DNA of 64,000 bases from positions 3,100,001 to 3,164,000 of the forward strand of contig CM019825.1 of assembly GCA_009763385.1 (NCBI GenBank), in the 5' to 3' direction. Source of the stretch: Coix lacryma-jobi var. lacryma-jobi (Eukaryota > Streptophyta > Magnoliopsida > Poales > Poaceae). Shown here in pieces: positions 36,410-48,579 of this stretch; the first letter of the stretch is position 1, and each line of letters begins with the position of its first letter. Under the pieces are notes generated by a model. It had not been told where the DNA came from and searched no databases. It saw only the letters and a program-made list of their open reading frames with translations. The position numbers were made by a program, and so were the translations under genes.

Positions 36410-37680
36410 ATGGAGATCGAGGCACCTGCTCCTTCCTTGAGCCACCCGCAAGACTGGCGAACTCCCTACCTTGACTGGCTGACTCGAGGGGAACTGCCGG
36501 AAGACCGGATCGAAGCCCACCGGATCACTCGACGGGCCAAAATCTACGTCATCTACGGCGACAGCAAGGAGTTGTACCGGCGAAGCCCATCAAGGATACT
36601 CCAGCGCCGCATCACCATCGAAGAAGGCAAAATCCTCCTCGAGGACATCCACTCGGGGGCTTGCGGCCACCACGCGGCACCAAGGACCCTCGTCGGCAAC
36701 GCATTCCGGCAAGGATTCTACTGGCCAACCGCCGTCTACGACGCCACCAATATCGTGCGCTCCTGCAAAGGGTGCCAGTTCTACGCCAAGCAAACGCACC
36801 TTCCAGCGCACGCCCTGCAGATGATCCCCATCACCTAGTCGTTCGTGGTCTAGGGGCTCGACCTTGTGGGACCTCTCTAGAGGACAACCGGAGGCTACAC
36901 ACACGTGCTCGTGGCTATCGACAAGTTCACCAAGTGGATCGAGGCCTGGCCCATCGGCAACATCCGCTCCGAGCGAGCGGTCAAGTTCTTCACCGACATC
37001 ATCCATCGCTTTGGGATCTCGAACGTCATCATCACCGACAACGGCACACAGTTCACTGGCAAGAAGTTCTTGGATTTCTGTGACCATCATCATATCCGTG
37101 TGAATTGGTCTGCAGTTCCCCATCCTCGAACCAATGGCCAGGTCTAACGTGCCAACGGTATGATTCTCCAAAGACTCAAACCAAGGATCTACAATCAGCT
37201 AAAGAAGTTTGGGAAGAAGTGGGCTGCAGAGCTACCCTCGGTCCTATGGAGCCTTAGGACAAAGCCTAGTCGAGCCACAGGGTTCACCCCATTCTTCTTG
37301 GTCTATGGGTCCGAGGCTATCCTCCCCACTGACCTCGAGTATGGATCCCCTCGCCTGAAAGCTTATAACGAACAGTTGAACGAAGAAGGGCCCTTGCAAA
37401 CGCCATCGACCAGCTCGAGGAAGTCCGGGACATGGCCCTCCTCCACTCCACGAGGTACCAACAGACGCTTCGACGCTACCACGACAAGAACGTCTGCAAG
37501 AGGGATCTCCAAGTTGGCGACCTCGTACTCCGTCGATGGCAGAGCAACGTGGGGCGTCACAAACTAACTCCACCTTGGGAAGGACCATACACCGTAGCTA
37601 AAGTACTAAAGCCAAACGACAAGGGCAAAATCTTCACCAACGCTTGGAACATCGAACAACTACATCACTCCTACCCCTAA
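36410..37680 (+). pseudogene. Tat integrase with catalytic Glu replaced by stop
   Basis: The zinc-binding N-terminus (HSGACGHHAAPRTL, later CKGC) lies at 36650-36780. The catalytic core has Asp in LVAIDKFTKWIEAWP (36907-36950) and Asp in IITDNGTQFTGKK. At the expected Glu (NGQVERAN in relatives) the codon is TAA (37145-37147). More stops lie at 36836-36885, two of them where Trp is expected. The C-terminal part (QVGDLVLRRWQSNVGRHKL, stop 37678-37680) is intact in another frame. Integrase inserts the cDNA into the genome; this copy cannot. Confidence 0.85.
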
Positions 37681-38300
37681 GGCCTTGAGGCCTTGTACAT
37701 TTCTCGTATCTTGTACAAACATCACATCATGAATGAATAAAAGCTCTCGATTCCAAATACTTTATTTCGTTCAAAACAAAGGTAGCCTTGACCCTGTCCA
37801 ACCAGAGTCAAGACTCCCTCGGGGGCTAACAGGGGGGTAACCCCCTAAGTTCCTAAAAAAATCGTATGTTTTTTCGAAAACTTGATGTTGCTTTATCTCT
37901 CTACGCCTCGAACGCGCTCCGCGACTGAGTAGAAAACACCTCGAGCTCCCTAAGGGCAGAGGAACGTCGAGACGGGAGCTTGCCTACGCCCCTGGGCTAC
38001 GGAACCTCCACTCACTTCCCCCCTTGAAGGACTCGAGCCTGTGTCGAAAACTTAGTCAAAGCAAAACTCGGGCAGAGAAAAATAAAGAAACTCGAGCTTA
38101 AAAAATGATGAACCTCGAGGCAACGTCATCTCGAGCATTCGCAGCAAGTGTTTTCAGGCCACGAAGGGCCACAACATCACAAAACACTAACTAGTTACAT
38201 GGGCCTTCTTGCCCAGATACGGCTCGCAGGCTTCAAGCTTTGGCGCTTCCTTGACCACCACCGTCTGGGTCGTCTTCAGCAACGTCGAGGCCATAGTCCG
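37681..38300. other. Noncoding stretch between Tat pol and antisense gene
   Basis: No coding region is seen. AATGAATAAA at 37732-37741, 50 bp after the pol stop, is a candidate polyadenylation signal. This is where the two converging genes meet. Confidence 0.5.
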
Positions 38301-41300
38301 TCAAGTCGTCAACATCGCCTTCGACGCCGGGGGGGGGGGAAGGACCTCAGGCTCGAATAGCTTCGCAAGCACCGCCCCAGGCTTCTCGTCTTCGGCGACA
38401 ATGGCAAGGTGTCGCTCCTCGTTCTTGTCATCAGTCTTGCTGATGTCGGAGACAAAGCCTTCAGAGACCAGCTCCATGTCGTAGATGTAGCCGGAGCGGA
38501 CCACAACCATCGCCCGCTTCACGCCGAGGTGGAGCGCGTCTTTGACGCGGTCCCTCAGGACAACATCAAGATGGCTGAGCTGGTCGACGAGGCCGTCCCC
38601 CCGCACCTCGTCGTCAACCTTGTTCGCCGGGCCAACGCCCCAGATGGCACCAAGACCGTTGATGGCCCCTCAGAGCTGGTTGGTCATGGCTGCCTCAGCC
38701 CGAAGCCCCTCTTGAAGCATCAAGTTAGCCTTTTTCGCGGCTGACAGATCCTCCTCGAGGCCTGGAAAGTAGAATAGAAGTTAGCCACGGCTAGCGACGT
38801 CTCAGGGTCGGAAGAGTCAAAACCAAAAAACAAAACCTCACCAACGCAATGGGTTTGAAGGGCCGTATTTTGGTCCTCCACCTCGGCGCACCCTTTCTCC
38901 GCGTGGCTCAGGGCACGGGCCGCATCCGTCGCCTCGACACGCAGCTCCTCTATCTTCCTTCCACTACTTTTTTGCCAGCGGACATGAGGGCGAAGATCCT
39001 TCTCGATGAGGGCCGCTCTCGTCGTTCTCCAGCTGGCGAGCAGGTCCCGGACCCGCGTCCTCCCCTCCACCAAGATGTTGAGTGTCACAGGCGCTGGAGA
39101 GGCGGGGCCACATCATCCTCGAGGTTCTTGATCCGACCCTCGGCCCTCCAAGCTTACCCTCGAGGTCGGAAACCTGCCTCGAGCTCGAGGTAAGGTCCTC
39201 GAGGGCCTTCGCTTCCTTGGCCTTCGCCTTCGCGGCCTCCTCTTTGGCCTTCGCCACTTTCTCATTCATCGCCGCGGCCTCCTCCTTGGCCTTCCTCGCC
39301 TCTTCCTCGCCTTGAGCCAAGGCTTCTTGCGCGGCCCGACCGGCCTTGATTTGGCGAACCACCTCCTCTCGATCGCCCTGCGTCACATGGAGGAAGTAGG
39401 ACTTTGAGTGCGACCGCCTCCTCAAGTCCTCCAAAAAAATGGCGAACAATCAGTCGCCGAACCAAGAAAGAAGACAAAGACAAATGCATCTAGAGGCTAC
39501 TCACCGACAGGCATCACCTGAAGTCTTCGGTAATGACCTCGCAGGCCATCTTCAAAGATTGCGCCATCCACGAGCGGAACATTTCCATGTCCTCCCAACG
39601 CGTCAGCTCGGCGGGGTCGTCCAACACGAGGGAAGGGCCGATCGGATCTTGAGGGTCCCGAAGCGAGACGCGCTCCTGGCACCAGTGCGGAAGGCACGTG
39701 GTAATCCTGTCGCACACCTCGCCCCGGATGCTCTCCGCTGACTCGCGCGAGCCGCCTTGCTGCTCTACCCGGTCGGCCAGGGTGAAGTACGGCATAGCTA
39801 CGGCCCCCCGAGGCCCCAGCTCGGGGGCTAACCACCTCGACGTGTCAGGAACGCCTCGAGTGCCCGACGCCCCGGCTAGCACAAGGGCCTTGCCCGCCTC
39901 TTGCCGGCACCGCGTCGAGGAGCTCGGGATCGCCACCTCCCCTTGTGGCTGGCTGGCCTCGGTACCCGCCATCTCCACATCTCAGCGGCTCAAAGCTGAC
40001 TGGTCTCCGTCTTGCTGACGATGGGGCAAGACAGAAGCCTCCGCCGCTTCTGGCACAACGATCGGCTGCGGCGGCGGGTGGCTCAGGGCCGACGTGGCCT
40101 CCTGCTGTTCCTGTTGCTGCTGCTGTTGTTGCTGTTGTTGTTGTTGTTGCTGTTGCTGTTGCTGCTCCTGCAGCCGCAGCTCTTGCCGCTGCTCCTCCTC
40201 CTCCCTCTTCTTCCGCTCCGCCTCATGAAGCCCCGTGGGCCACACCCTCGACCCTTGGGGCTAGGTGGTGTCGACCCACCCCTCGAGGGTCAACCCCGCT
40301 GAAACACCGGCGGGCAATGGCCCGGCGCCCGCCTCCTTGACCTCGACGTCGATTGGGGCGGACTCCGATCCCGCCCCCGGGGCCTCGGGGGTTGCCTCCT
40401 CGGGTCGAGGGACGGGACCCTCGGCCTGGCTCAAGGTGAAGCCCGTCAACGCCAGGGCTTGGGGGCAACGGCCTTGGGGGCCTGGGTCGGGGCAGCGTTG
40501 CCATCGGTGCTTGGCCTCGGGGAGGATGTGCCAGCGATCAAAGCAGCACCCGTTAGCTTGCCCCGAGCCATGGCCTCCCGGGCCGCCGCGCCCAAGCCTG
40601 TGCGTGAGGGGGCAGGAGAACCCCACCTCTGGCCGAATCCATTGACATCTTGGTAGCCACCTCCACCTTGAGCTTCTTAGCAGGGGCAAGGTCTGCCGGC
40701 CCCACCTGACGCTTCGCCCTAAGACCGCCAAAAACGGACAAATCACGTGACTATCGAATCAGGTCACGAGGATAAGGGAAAAAGGGGAGCTTGAGGTGCG
40801 AATACCTACCCCCTGGGAAGGGTGACCTTCTTCTCAGGGTCTCCTGACTCACTCGGGGGCTTCGGAGCCGCCCCCCCCCCACCAAGGCTCCACTCAGATC
40901 CGGAGCCCCCGGTCTGAGACCAAGGCGTGCATTGCCCCGAACGGCTCCCCAGGGTCTTCTCGAGGCGCTCGCCCTCACTCGAAGGAGGCACCATTTGCTA
41001 CTTCGAGGCCTTGGTCGAGGTTGGCGATGAACTACGGTGGCCTTGTATCGAGGCCGACGCTGCACCACTGGACGGCTGCCGAGACGACGAGCCGCCCTGC
41101 TCCTTCTCCTTCGGCCGCTCTAGGACGTCCTCCTGCGCAGGTCGAACGTCAGCTCGAAGACTGGGGCCCAGTATACGACTGAGACGTGTGTCTATCCCCT
41201 CATCATCGTCATCCTCATCGTCTTCGTCCTCTTCAGGCGAGGACTCCTCCATCGACGACTCTCTCCTAGGCGACCTATTACGCCTTCGCCTCACCCGATG

Positions 41301-42474
41301 TTGTTCACGCTGTTGGCACGAGAGGTTCTTCCTTTTTTTCCTTTCCTTTCTTTGTGTCTTTCTTCTCCTTATCTCATTGAGCATCAAGGCGCCTCACCTA
41401 TCGGTCGGCGGCGTCCTCTTTCACTAGGGGCGTCAAGGTCCGGTAGTTGATTCTCCCCTGCGTGGGAGTTATATGGAGTAAAAAGCAAGGACAAAAGAAG
41501 GATGGAAAAGAAGACAAAATCCGAAGGGCATAGCACGAGGTGCTCACCAAGTCAAGGTGACCCTCGTCTGGCAGCATAAGGATGGGCATGACATCCTTCG
41601 GGTAGAAGGAACCGGAGACTGCTCCCCTCACCCTCGACGCACACTCCGCCCCAGGTAAAACTTCCCCGGACATCTGGCTCGCCTTAAGTAGCTCTGGCGC
41701 GACAGGGGCCCCCATCTCGTCCAGTCGCAAGGGGGGAGCCATCAGGGGAAGCACCCTCCATCGCTGGAAGGCCCAGACGACCATCGCCGCCGTCAGCCCC
41801 GCCACGCGAAGCTTCTTCATCGCGTCCACGAGCAGCTTCAGCCGCGGCTGCCGGCCTGCCGCGATGCCGTACGACCAATGAATCGGACGCTCCGAGAGGA
41901 GGCGCCCGGTGTACTCGGGGAAGTACCTCTCGTCATTATGAAGGTAAAACCATTGAGAGTCCCAATGGGCATGATTGGTTGTTAGCCCTGTAGGGATGTA
42001 CTCGCGTGGCACCTCCGACTTGCCGGTCTTCAACGAGAAGTTTAGACAGCTGGCACGCACGACCTTCCTCACACCTTTACCCCCGGGGGCATTGAAGTGC
42101 CCCGCACTGAAGAGATGGAGCCACAGCTCCTAGTGTGGCTCCATCCCCAGGTATCCTTCACAGACCACCGCAAAGATGGCGGCCTCGGAGATCGCGTTGG
42201 GCGAGAGATTGTGAAGCTCGACATCATAATGGTGGAGGAGCGCCCGCCTAAATTGGCTCGGGGGCGACCTGAGCCCCAGCCGGTGGAATTTCAGGAAGCT
42301 CACGACGTAGCCCGCCGACGGGTTCGGCTCCCGATCCGACTGCGGCGGCACCTTCCACTCCGGCTTTTCCCGAGAAGTGACGGGGCGGAGGAGCCCCGCA
42401 GCGACCAACTCCTTCAGCTTCTCCACCGTCACTATCGACGGACGCCACTCGGCGGTGGGCGCCACTGTCGCCAT
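38301..42474 (-). pseudogene. Tat antisense gene with 'putative gypsy type transposon' domain
   Basis: It reads opposite to gag-pol. The likely start is ATG at 42474 (MATVAPTAEWRPS). The first exon (to about 41550) has the PF04195-type pattern: NPSAGYVVSFLKFHRLGL, GYLGMEPH, NHAHWDSQWFYLHNDERYF. A TAG at 42132-42130 interrupts it where Trp is expected. Later exons give an acidic/basic low-complexity segment (41387-40998), a Pro/Gly-rich part, a poly-Gln stretch (about 40170-40102), a region with ADRVEQQGGSRES (39978-39514) and a long Ala/Lys/Glu coiled coil (39449-38964). Antisense genes of this type are known from Tat elements; their function is not established. Exon edges are approximate. 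Confidence 0.7.
40102..40170. repeat. CTG/TTG trinucleotide run (poly-Gln in antisense gene)
   Basis: A run of TTG and CTG triplets encodes about 19 Gln on the minus strand. Mixed CAG/CAA codons suggest that glutamine, rather than only slippage, has been kept. Confidence 0.8.
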
Positions 42475-43855
42475 CGCTGCAACACGGATTTGCTCGGTGG
42501 ACGGGCGGCCGGGGAGATTCCCAATTTCTCCCTCCCCCTTCTTTTCCTCTCTCTCTCCCTCGCAGACGAAACGAGCGCTCGAGCTCTCAGTGACGGCGGC
42601 AGGAGGGAAGAAAGCAGGGAAGGGGAACGGCTCACCTGACCCCTCGCATTTATAAGGGCAAGGGTGCAACGGGCAAAATCGACGGTGCGACAAAAAAGGT
42701 AACGTCCCGCATTTAATGCGTTCACCTAATCGCTCCACGGAGCACGACACAGGTACACGCGACATCCCCTCCATTTTCTTTTGCTGCATGGGCCTGCCAT
42801 GATCGTCGCTTCGCAACAGTGCTCGCTAAAAAGACGCGCCCAACGGTGGAAAGAACCGTCTCCACGAAGGATCCTTCCACGAGCAGTAAAAACGGGCTCC
42901 GGCCCATACTAAAATCTCGAGGTCACGAAGGCTGACCCTCGAAAGGTTCGAACAGCTGGCCTCGAGTAACCGAGTCAGGGACGCACAAGGGGAGCTCACT
43001 CGAAGCCTAGCTCGAGAACGAACTCTCGAGACCCCTTCACGTGTATCCAAGGCAAGACAAAGAGTCGTCGGGAATCTCTTCGATGAGAGGCACCGAGCCG
43101 CCAACTCCTATCGAATGGAGCCGGTATCCGGGCGACCGCGCGTCTTGCTATAATGAGACCGCCTTCGGGCCACAAGTCGCCCCTATTGAACGGAGCACGA
43201 GCTCTCACTTGGATCCCCTATTACCAGCTCACTGAGGACATCAAGACTCCACCCTATTGAGGGTAGTACGACGCTCTTCACCTCGCACCCGATCGAAAGG
43301 ACTTGCGAGAAGGACGCCAGAGCTAGCAATGCCCTAAGCCACATGAGGCTCAGGGGCTCGTCTACGCCCGACAACCCTCGACGAAAAAGGTCAAAACTCA
43401 CTCACAGGCTCGTCTACGCCCGGCAACCCTCGACGAAAGAAGGTCGAATCCACACGCGGGCTCGACTACACCCGGCACTCCCTCGACAACTCGGGACTCA
43501 TCGCAAGTAAGTACCATCGTTCGATTCAAATTAACTTAATCTTGCATGAGCATCAATTACGTTCGATTGCGCATACATCAAACCACACAAGGTAAATAAA
43601 GTCCTCGAAGGAGTCTTACCCATTCCTTCGAGGCCTCGGGGGCTACCTCCGCGGGGAACGCTCGCGTGTTCCCCACGGAAAAGTCACGAGTCACCATTCT
43701 CCCTCGATTGCTAACCGTCGGCTCGAATGCCAGCACTCAAGTCAGGGCTCGGGGGCTACCCCCGCAGGGAACCCCGCAGAGAAGTTTTGGAGTACCTTAC
43801 GCTCTCATGACCCCCAGCTCGAGTGCCAGCACTCGAGCAGGGGCTCAGGGGCTAC
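42475..43855. other. Promoter side of the antisense gene and pre-LTR spacer
   Basis: No further gene is supported. It holds the candidate antisense TATA box and several CTCGAG-rich repeats (ACGCCCGACAACCCTCGACGAA and variants around 43363-43490). A G-rich stretch, GAGCAGGGGCTCAGGGGCTAC, precedes the 3' LTR at 43856 and is the likely polypurine tract. Confidence 0.5.
42649..42654 (-). promoter_or_regulatory. Candidate TATA box of the antisense gene
   Basis: The minus strand reads TTATAAATGCGAGG, about 175 bp upstream of the ATG at 42474. This would give the antisense gene its own promoter, separate from the LTR. Confidence 0.5.
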
Positions 43856-45415
43856 TGTCGATTACATGGAAAAGGGGTACCCCAAAACCTCCGCTTCGAG
43901 AAAAACTAATCCACGGCAAAGCTAACAGTCACCCTTCAATCACGACTCCCAAACTGGCCCAAGTATCAATCCATGATGGGCCAGCCCAGGAGCGAAACCT
44001 CAGCGGCTCACCAAGCGCACGAGGAGTCCCTCCTTAAGACCGTGCCAACGTCTGCTCGAGGCATGGCGACGGAAACTTCCTGAGCGAACAGGGCAGCCCT
44101 CGACCGCCTCGTCGTGTGACCCCCTCATTCCGCCAGCACCCCTCGAGGGGTCCTCTCCCGAGCACTCCTAAGGCAGGCCTCGACGCGCCTCGCCACAATC
44201 CCACGGGGGAGCATTCCCGAGCACCCTTCGATTACGGAATCCTTCCGAGCGAAGGAAACAGGCCTCAACCGCCTCTCCACAAAACCACCTAATAACAAAC
44301 CTCTTGTACGATCCACGGAAGCATTGAATGCGATGCGATCTACCTGCTCCAGTCAAACTCGTATGGCTACAACGTACACCGCAGTGGGTCGTACCCCGGT
44401 TAAATCAACTTTAACCGCTCATACCCAGGAAAAAAGCATGACGTGCAGCGCAAGTTGTGTCACGCCGTGCACTGTGCCTTGTTAGGCGCCTCCTCGAGGC
44501 CCGTTCGTCAACGCTTTTCCCACGATTCCCGGGGCTCGCCCCACCCGCGTAGGCTTCGACTGCCTCGCGTCTCCTCGAGGCACCCCTCGAATGCCTCCTG
44601 TACAGCTTCAGAAGCATTTAATACACCTACCTACCCCTGTCCAAACCACATGGGCATGGTGAGACGCCACAGCGGGTCGTACCCCAGGTCAAATCAAACT
44701 TTTACCGCCCATATCCGGGAAAGGGGGGGACTCGTACGACACTGTTGCGTCACGCTGCGCACTGTACCTCGTCAGGCCATCCCTCGAGGCCCGTTCGTCA
44801 ACGCGTTCCCGCGTAACCCGGGGCTCGACCCTATTCGCCTAGGGCACGAACCCACCCTCGTGGAAGCCTCAACCGCCTCGACCACCCCCTCGAGCGTGAC
44901 TACGCCCGAGCCGATCACCACTCCAACAACTCCTGACGCGACGTCTCTACGCGCGCCCACGCATGGGCTTCGTCCTTTACCGACATCATCAGACATGACA
45001 CCACAAGGCCGAGCACGTCGCTACAGCGGCGCCGACATGACCAGCAACGTCATTGCCAACATCATGACCAACGTCATAGCCTACGATAGCCCTAAAACTC
45101 ATGTAACCCTAAGCCTCCCCTTCGCCTATAAAAGGAGACGCTCTAGGACAGTTTTAGACACAAAGCGGAAAAGCTAGCACCACATAAGCAGTATCTAGAG
45201 CTCAGTTCTCTAGTTTAGAGCTTTCTTCTTCTCCACACCCCCGTTCCCTCGCTCGCGCTTGTATCCACCCCTGTACAAGCACCTCGGTGCAAGATAATAC
45301 AAACTCTCTCCCAAATAGATAAACTCTCCTCCCCCGTTGGACGTGGGCCTTCTTTGACGAACCAGGATATAAACCGCCTGTTCTTCTTGCCTCACCATCG
45401 GATTAGGAGCACACA
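43856..45415 (+). repeat. Tat 3' LTR, truncated at its end
   Basis: It starts TGTCGATTACATGG like the 5' LTR and stays collinear (TATA box 45127-45134) up to GATTAGGAGCACACA. There LTR-3 begins, so about 60 bp including the CA terminus are missing. Unlike the 5' LTR it carries no CACTA insertion. Confidence 0.9.
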
Positions 45416-45816
45416 TGTGACACCCTGAAATTGCTTGGGAAAAATAGAGTTTAATATGACTTTCATTTATTTATTTTTCATGAAACATATAGGTTAAATA
45501 ATTATTTTTGGTGAATTAATAAATTAAGTTAGAGCTTAGAACATTTTTGTTGACTTCTGCTGAGCATAATATTTGTTTGAGTGTAGAATAGTGCTATGTG
45601 GTTTTGAATTCAAATTTGATTTGAATGTGAACAAGGTTTTCAAAAGAAAAACGCTTTTCTTGTTCCCTCCCTTCCTAGCAACTCTTTTGGGCCCAGCCGA
45701 GAGCCAGCCGGCCGAGAACGCTCTCACCTCCCTCTCCTCGCGCTTGCCGCATGGGCCTCGGCCTGCCTCCGGCCCGCTCCGCGCACGCCTCCCTATCTTT
45801 CCTCCCCCCAGCGCAA
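45416..45816 (+). repeat. LTR-3, left piece
   Basis: It starts TGTGACACCCTGAAATTG, the typical start of grass gypsy LTRs of the Tekay group, and differs from the chromovirus LTR after the first 10 bases. It stops at the chromovirus insertion and resumes at 61195. Confidence 0.7.
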
Positions 45817-47210
45817 TGTGACACCCTAGTGTCAAGCACTGCATTAGGAACTTCATTAGCTACTAAAGGAGCATAAGCAATGCATTGCATCATTGCATGT
45901 GCATATGAGTGCTTGTTGCCTTTTGTTTATTTATTTGGCTTTCTTTATGTAGAGGACTTAAAAATGGTTTCAGAAAAAGTGTCTTATATGAAGGTGGTAG
46001 AGAAAAATGTTTGAGCAACTTTATGTTTGGGTCAAAACCTAGTTTGGAGTTTTTGAAAACTGTTTTTGAGTGGTCAAAGTTTGAAAGAATTTGGAAAAGA
46101 AAAAGGAAAACGTTTTTTTTCCGGTGCCACCCCTTTCGGCCCATCTGGCCTTTCGGCCCAGCTCGCGTGCGCCGGCCCGCTCCCAACTCGCCGCGTGCCG
46201 CGCGCGCCGCGCGCTGTCGCCGCTGACACGCCGCGCCGTACGCCGGCCGCGACCGCCACGTGGCCGCCGTATCCTGCCGAGGATCCTCGCCGGCCACTCC
46301 TCGCTCGATCCTCTCTCACCCGAGCACGCAAGCTATCTCCCCCGGCCACTCTCCGCTCGCCTCGCCTGCAGCGCCGCTCGCCGTGCACGGCATCGCCCGC
46401 GCTACCTCGCCGACCGCGCCGCCGTGGCCCCGCCACGACCACCGGCCGGTCAAGCCGATCAAACCCGAGCGCACCACACTCCCCTCCCCACTTCCATTCC
46501 AGCTCGCCCGCTCTCACTCCCCGCTCTCTCACCTCACTTTTCCCTCGAACACGCCGAACACCTCCCCGCTTGCCGCGACCATCGCCGCAAAAGCCCCGCC
46601 GTGTTCCGGCCTCACCGGAGCACCACCACCCGATTCGTCTCGCACACCACTCCGTCTACACCTCGGACACCCGGTGCTCCCGCTTGCACCACCTCTCGAG
46701 CCCCACCGACGCCGGAGATCGGAGAGCGCCGCCGCGGACGCCATCACCACCGCTGAGCCCGCGACGCTGTTCCTCCCCGACCCGAGCACCACTGCCCCTC
46801 TTCTTCATCCTCGACCTTCACCGAGTCAAGGCAAGGTAAGAACACCGACGAGCTTCAACGCTACTGCTCCCTATCCCCTCTTCTCCCCGGCCGAGCGCCA
46901 TGGGCGCCGCCGCAGACCTCGCTCGTGGCCAGGCTCCTCTGCAGCCACCCGAGCCAAACCAACCCCGTAGCTTTGCTCCTTAGGGTTCACTCGAGCTTTT
47001 GCCTCCCCCAATTTCACCGGCGACCGCCGGAGACGGTGTAGTCGCACGTCACCGCCGCCTCCGTGCGCTGCCGCTCGCCGCCGGCACACTCCGGCCATCC
47101 GCTAGCCAACCACCTACACCTCGATGCGCCTCGTCGCGGTGAGTTCACAAGCCTAGCTTCCCCGCCGGCGACCTCACCGACGGCGAGGAATCGACGGTCA
47201 AACCTCTCCC

Positions 47211-47475
47211 TGTTTCCGTCTCGCCCGAGCCCTCGAGCCAGGCCTCAGCCTCGAGCCAGGCCTCGGACGGGCGTGTATGTTTCCGTCTCGCCCGAGCCCT
47301 CGAGCCAGGCCTCAGCCTCGAGCCAGGCCTCGGACGGGGTGTGTTTTCCGCCTCGCCCGAGCCCTCGAGCCAGGCCTCGGACGGGCAATGTTTTTCCGTC
47401 TCGCCCGAGCCCTCGAGCCAGGCCTCGGCCTCGAGCGAAACCTCGGGTGCGGTCTCGTTCGAGCCAGGCCTCGGC
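47211..47475 (+). repeat. LTR minisatellite (5' copy)
   Basis: Units of about 50-68 bp start TTTCCGTCTCGCCCGAGCCC and contain CTCGAGCCAGGCCTC one to three times. The same array is in the 3' LTR at about 58170-58440 with small unit differences. Confidence 0.8.
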
Positions 47476-48579
47476 CGATCACCTACCGCCGTGCGCTCGA
47501 GCCAGGGTGGGTTTCCGTTGACCCACGGGCCCCGCGCGTCAGCCACTCGCTGGTCCATGGACCGGGTGCACGTAGCCAGCAGACGGGAGAAATTCAAATG
47601 TTTTTCTTTTAGTTTTAATTTCCAGAGATGCTTGTTATTTTTGTACAGCATGATTTATAAGTCCAAATGGAGTACTTTCAGTTTTGTTGGCTTGTTTATG
47701 AGTAGATCTATCATGGAAAAATATGAATGTATTTTTGATAACAGTTTATTTTACTGTTTTCATTTATTTCAGTGTACATGCTTTTGTTGGGATAAATGGA
47801 ATTAAGTGTTTTCTGATGGAGTTAATTCATGGGAAAATTTGTATAGGTTCCTGTTATGTTTGGTGCCTGTGAAAAGTTATATGAAGTACTGTTCTTATGA
47901 AAAGAGTTCCTGTTATGGTTAAAAGTTCCTTTTGCTGATTTCTTAGAAAAAGTGTTAAGGTGTTTTATAGGTGAAATAAAATATGGGAAATTTTGTGCAG
48001 TCTCTGTATGCCATGAAGAGTCTAAGAAAAATATAAACCTGATCTGTTTTGTGGAAAAAGTTGTAGTTGTTTACAACTGTGCTTGTCCGTGTTTATCTTT
48101 GGAAATTCCTGTAAGAAATAATACAATGTTTCTGTTCATGGAACTTTCTTGATAAGCATAAAAGGTGAAGTAGAATCTGGGAAAATATGAAATAGAGTTG
48201 TGCACCCTTTTACAATAGGGTTGTAGTTCAAAGCACCTTTTGGGCAGTTGCTTGTCATTTTTGTATCTCGCAGTTCTGTAGTTTATTTTGGCTGAAACTT
48301 GTTCAGTAGAGTCCAGCAAGTGTTGTTTACTTTCTGGAATTTTTGTGGATTTTTCTGAGTCCAGAAAGATGCACTTGCAGTTCAATCGGAGTTTCTTTGG
48401 TTTAAATAAATAAGAAAAAGAGTGAATAACCAGATTTTGTTTTACGAAATAATTAAGTAATTACCTCAATGTCAAAAGTGGTTCAACAAGTTGACTTTGT
48501 TGGTTTGCAAGAATTATTCTTTCATGTCACCTTCATCTTGCACCGCATTATTTAAATATATATTCATCGCACGCAATAG

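Larger units (their letters stand above)
7741..45415 (+). mobile_element. Tat-clade Ty3/gypsy LTR retrotransposon, nested and degenerate
   Basis: The element starts with TGTCGATTAC at 7741. The order is 5' LTR (split by CACTA-2), a duplicated primer-site region, a leader interrupted by a solo LTR, gag, protease, reverse transcriptase, RNase H, a second archaeal-like RNase H, integrase, a long antisense gene and the 3' LTR. The second RNase H and the antisense gene downstream of pol are marks of the Tat lineage (Retand/RIRE2-like elements). The 3' LTR lacks about its last 60 bp because LTR-3 was inserted at 45416. AGCAC (7736-7740) would be the left target duplication, but the right copy is not in the window. 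Confidence 0.85.

Noticed and set aside
46066..46839. Long open frames in the GC-rich part of the chromovirus LTRs (also 56934-57924)
   Set aside because: Three overlapping frames are open on the same GC-rich stretch and none has a domain or a conserved start. They appear in both LTRs only because the LTRs are copies, and small indels change their ends. This is low stop-codon frequency, not coding.
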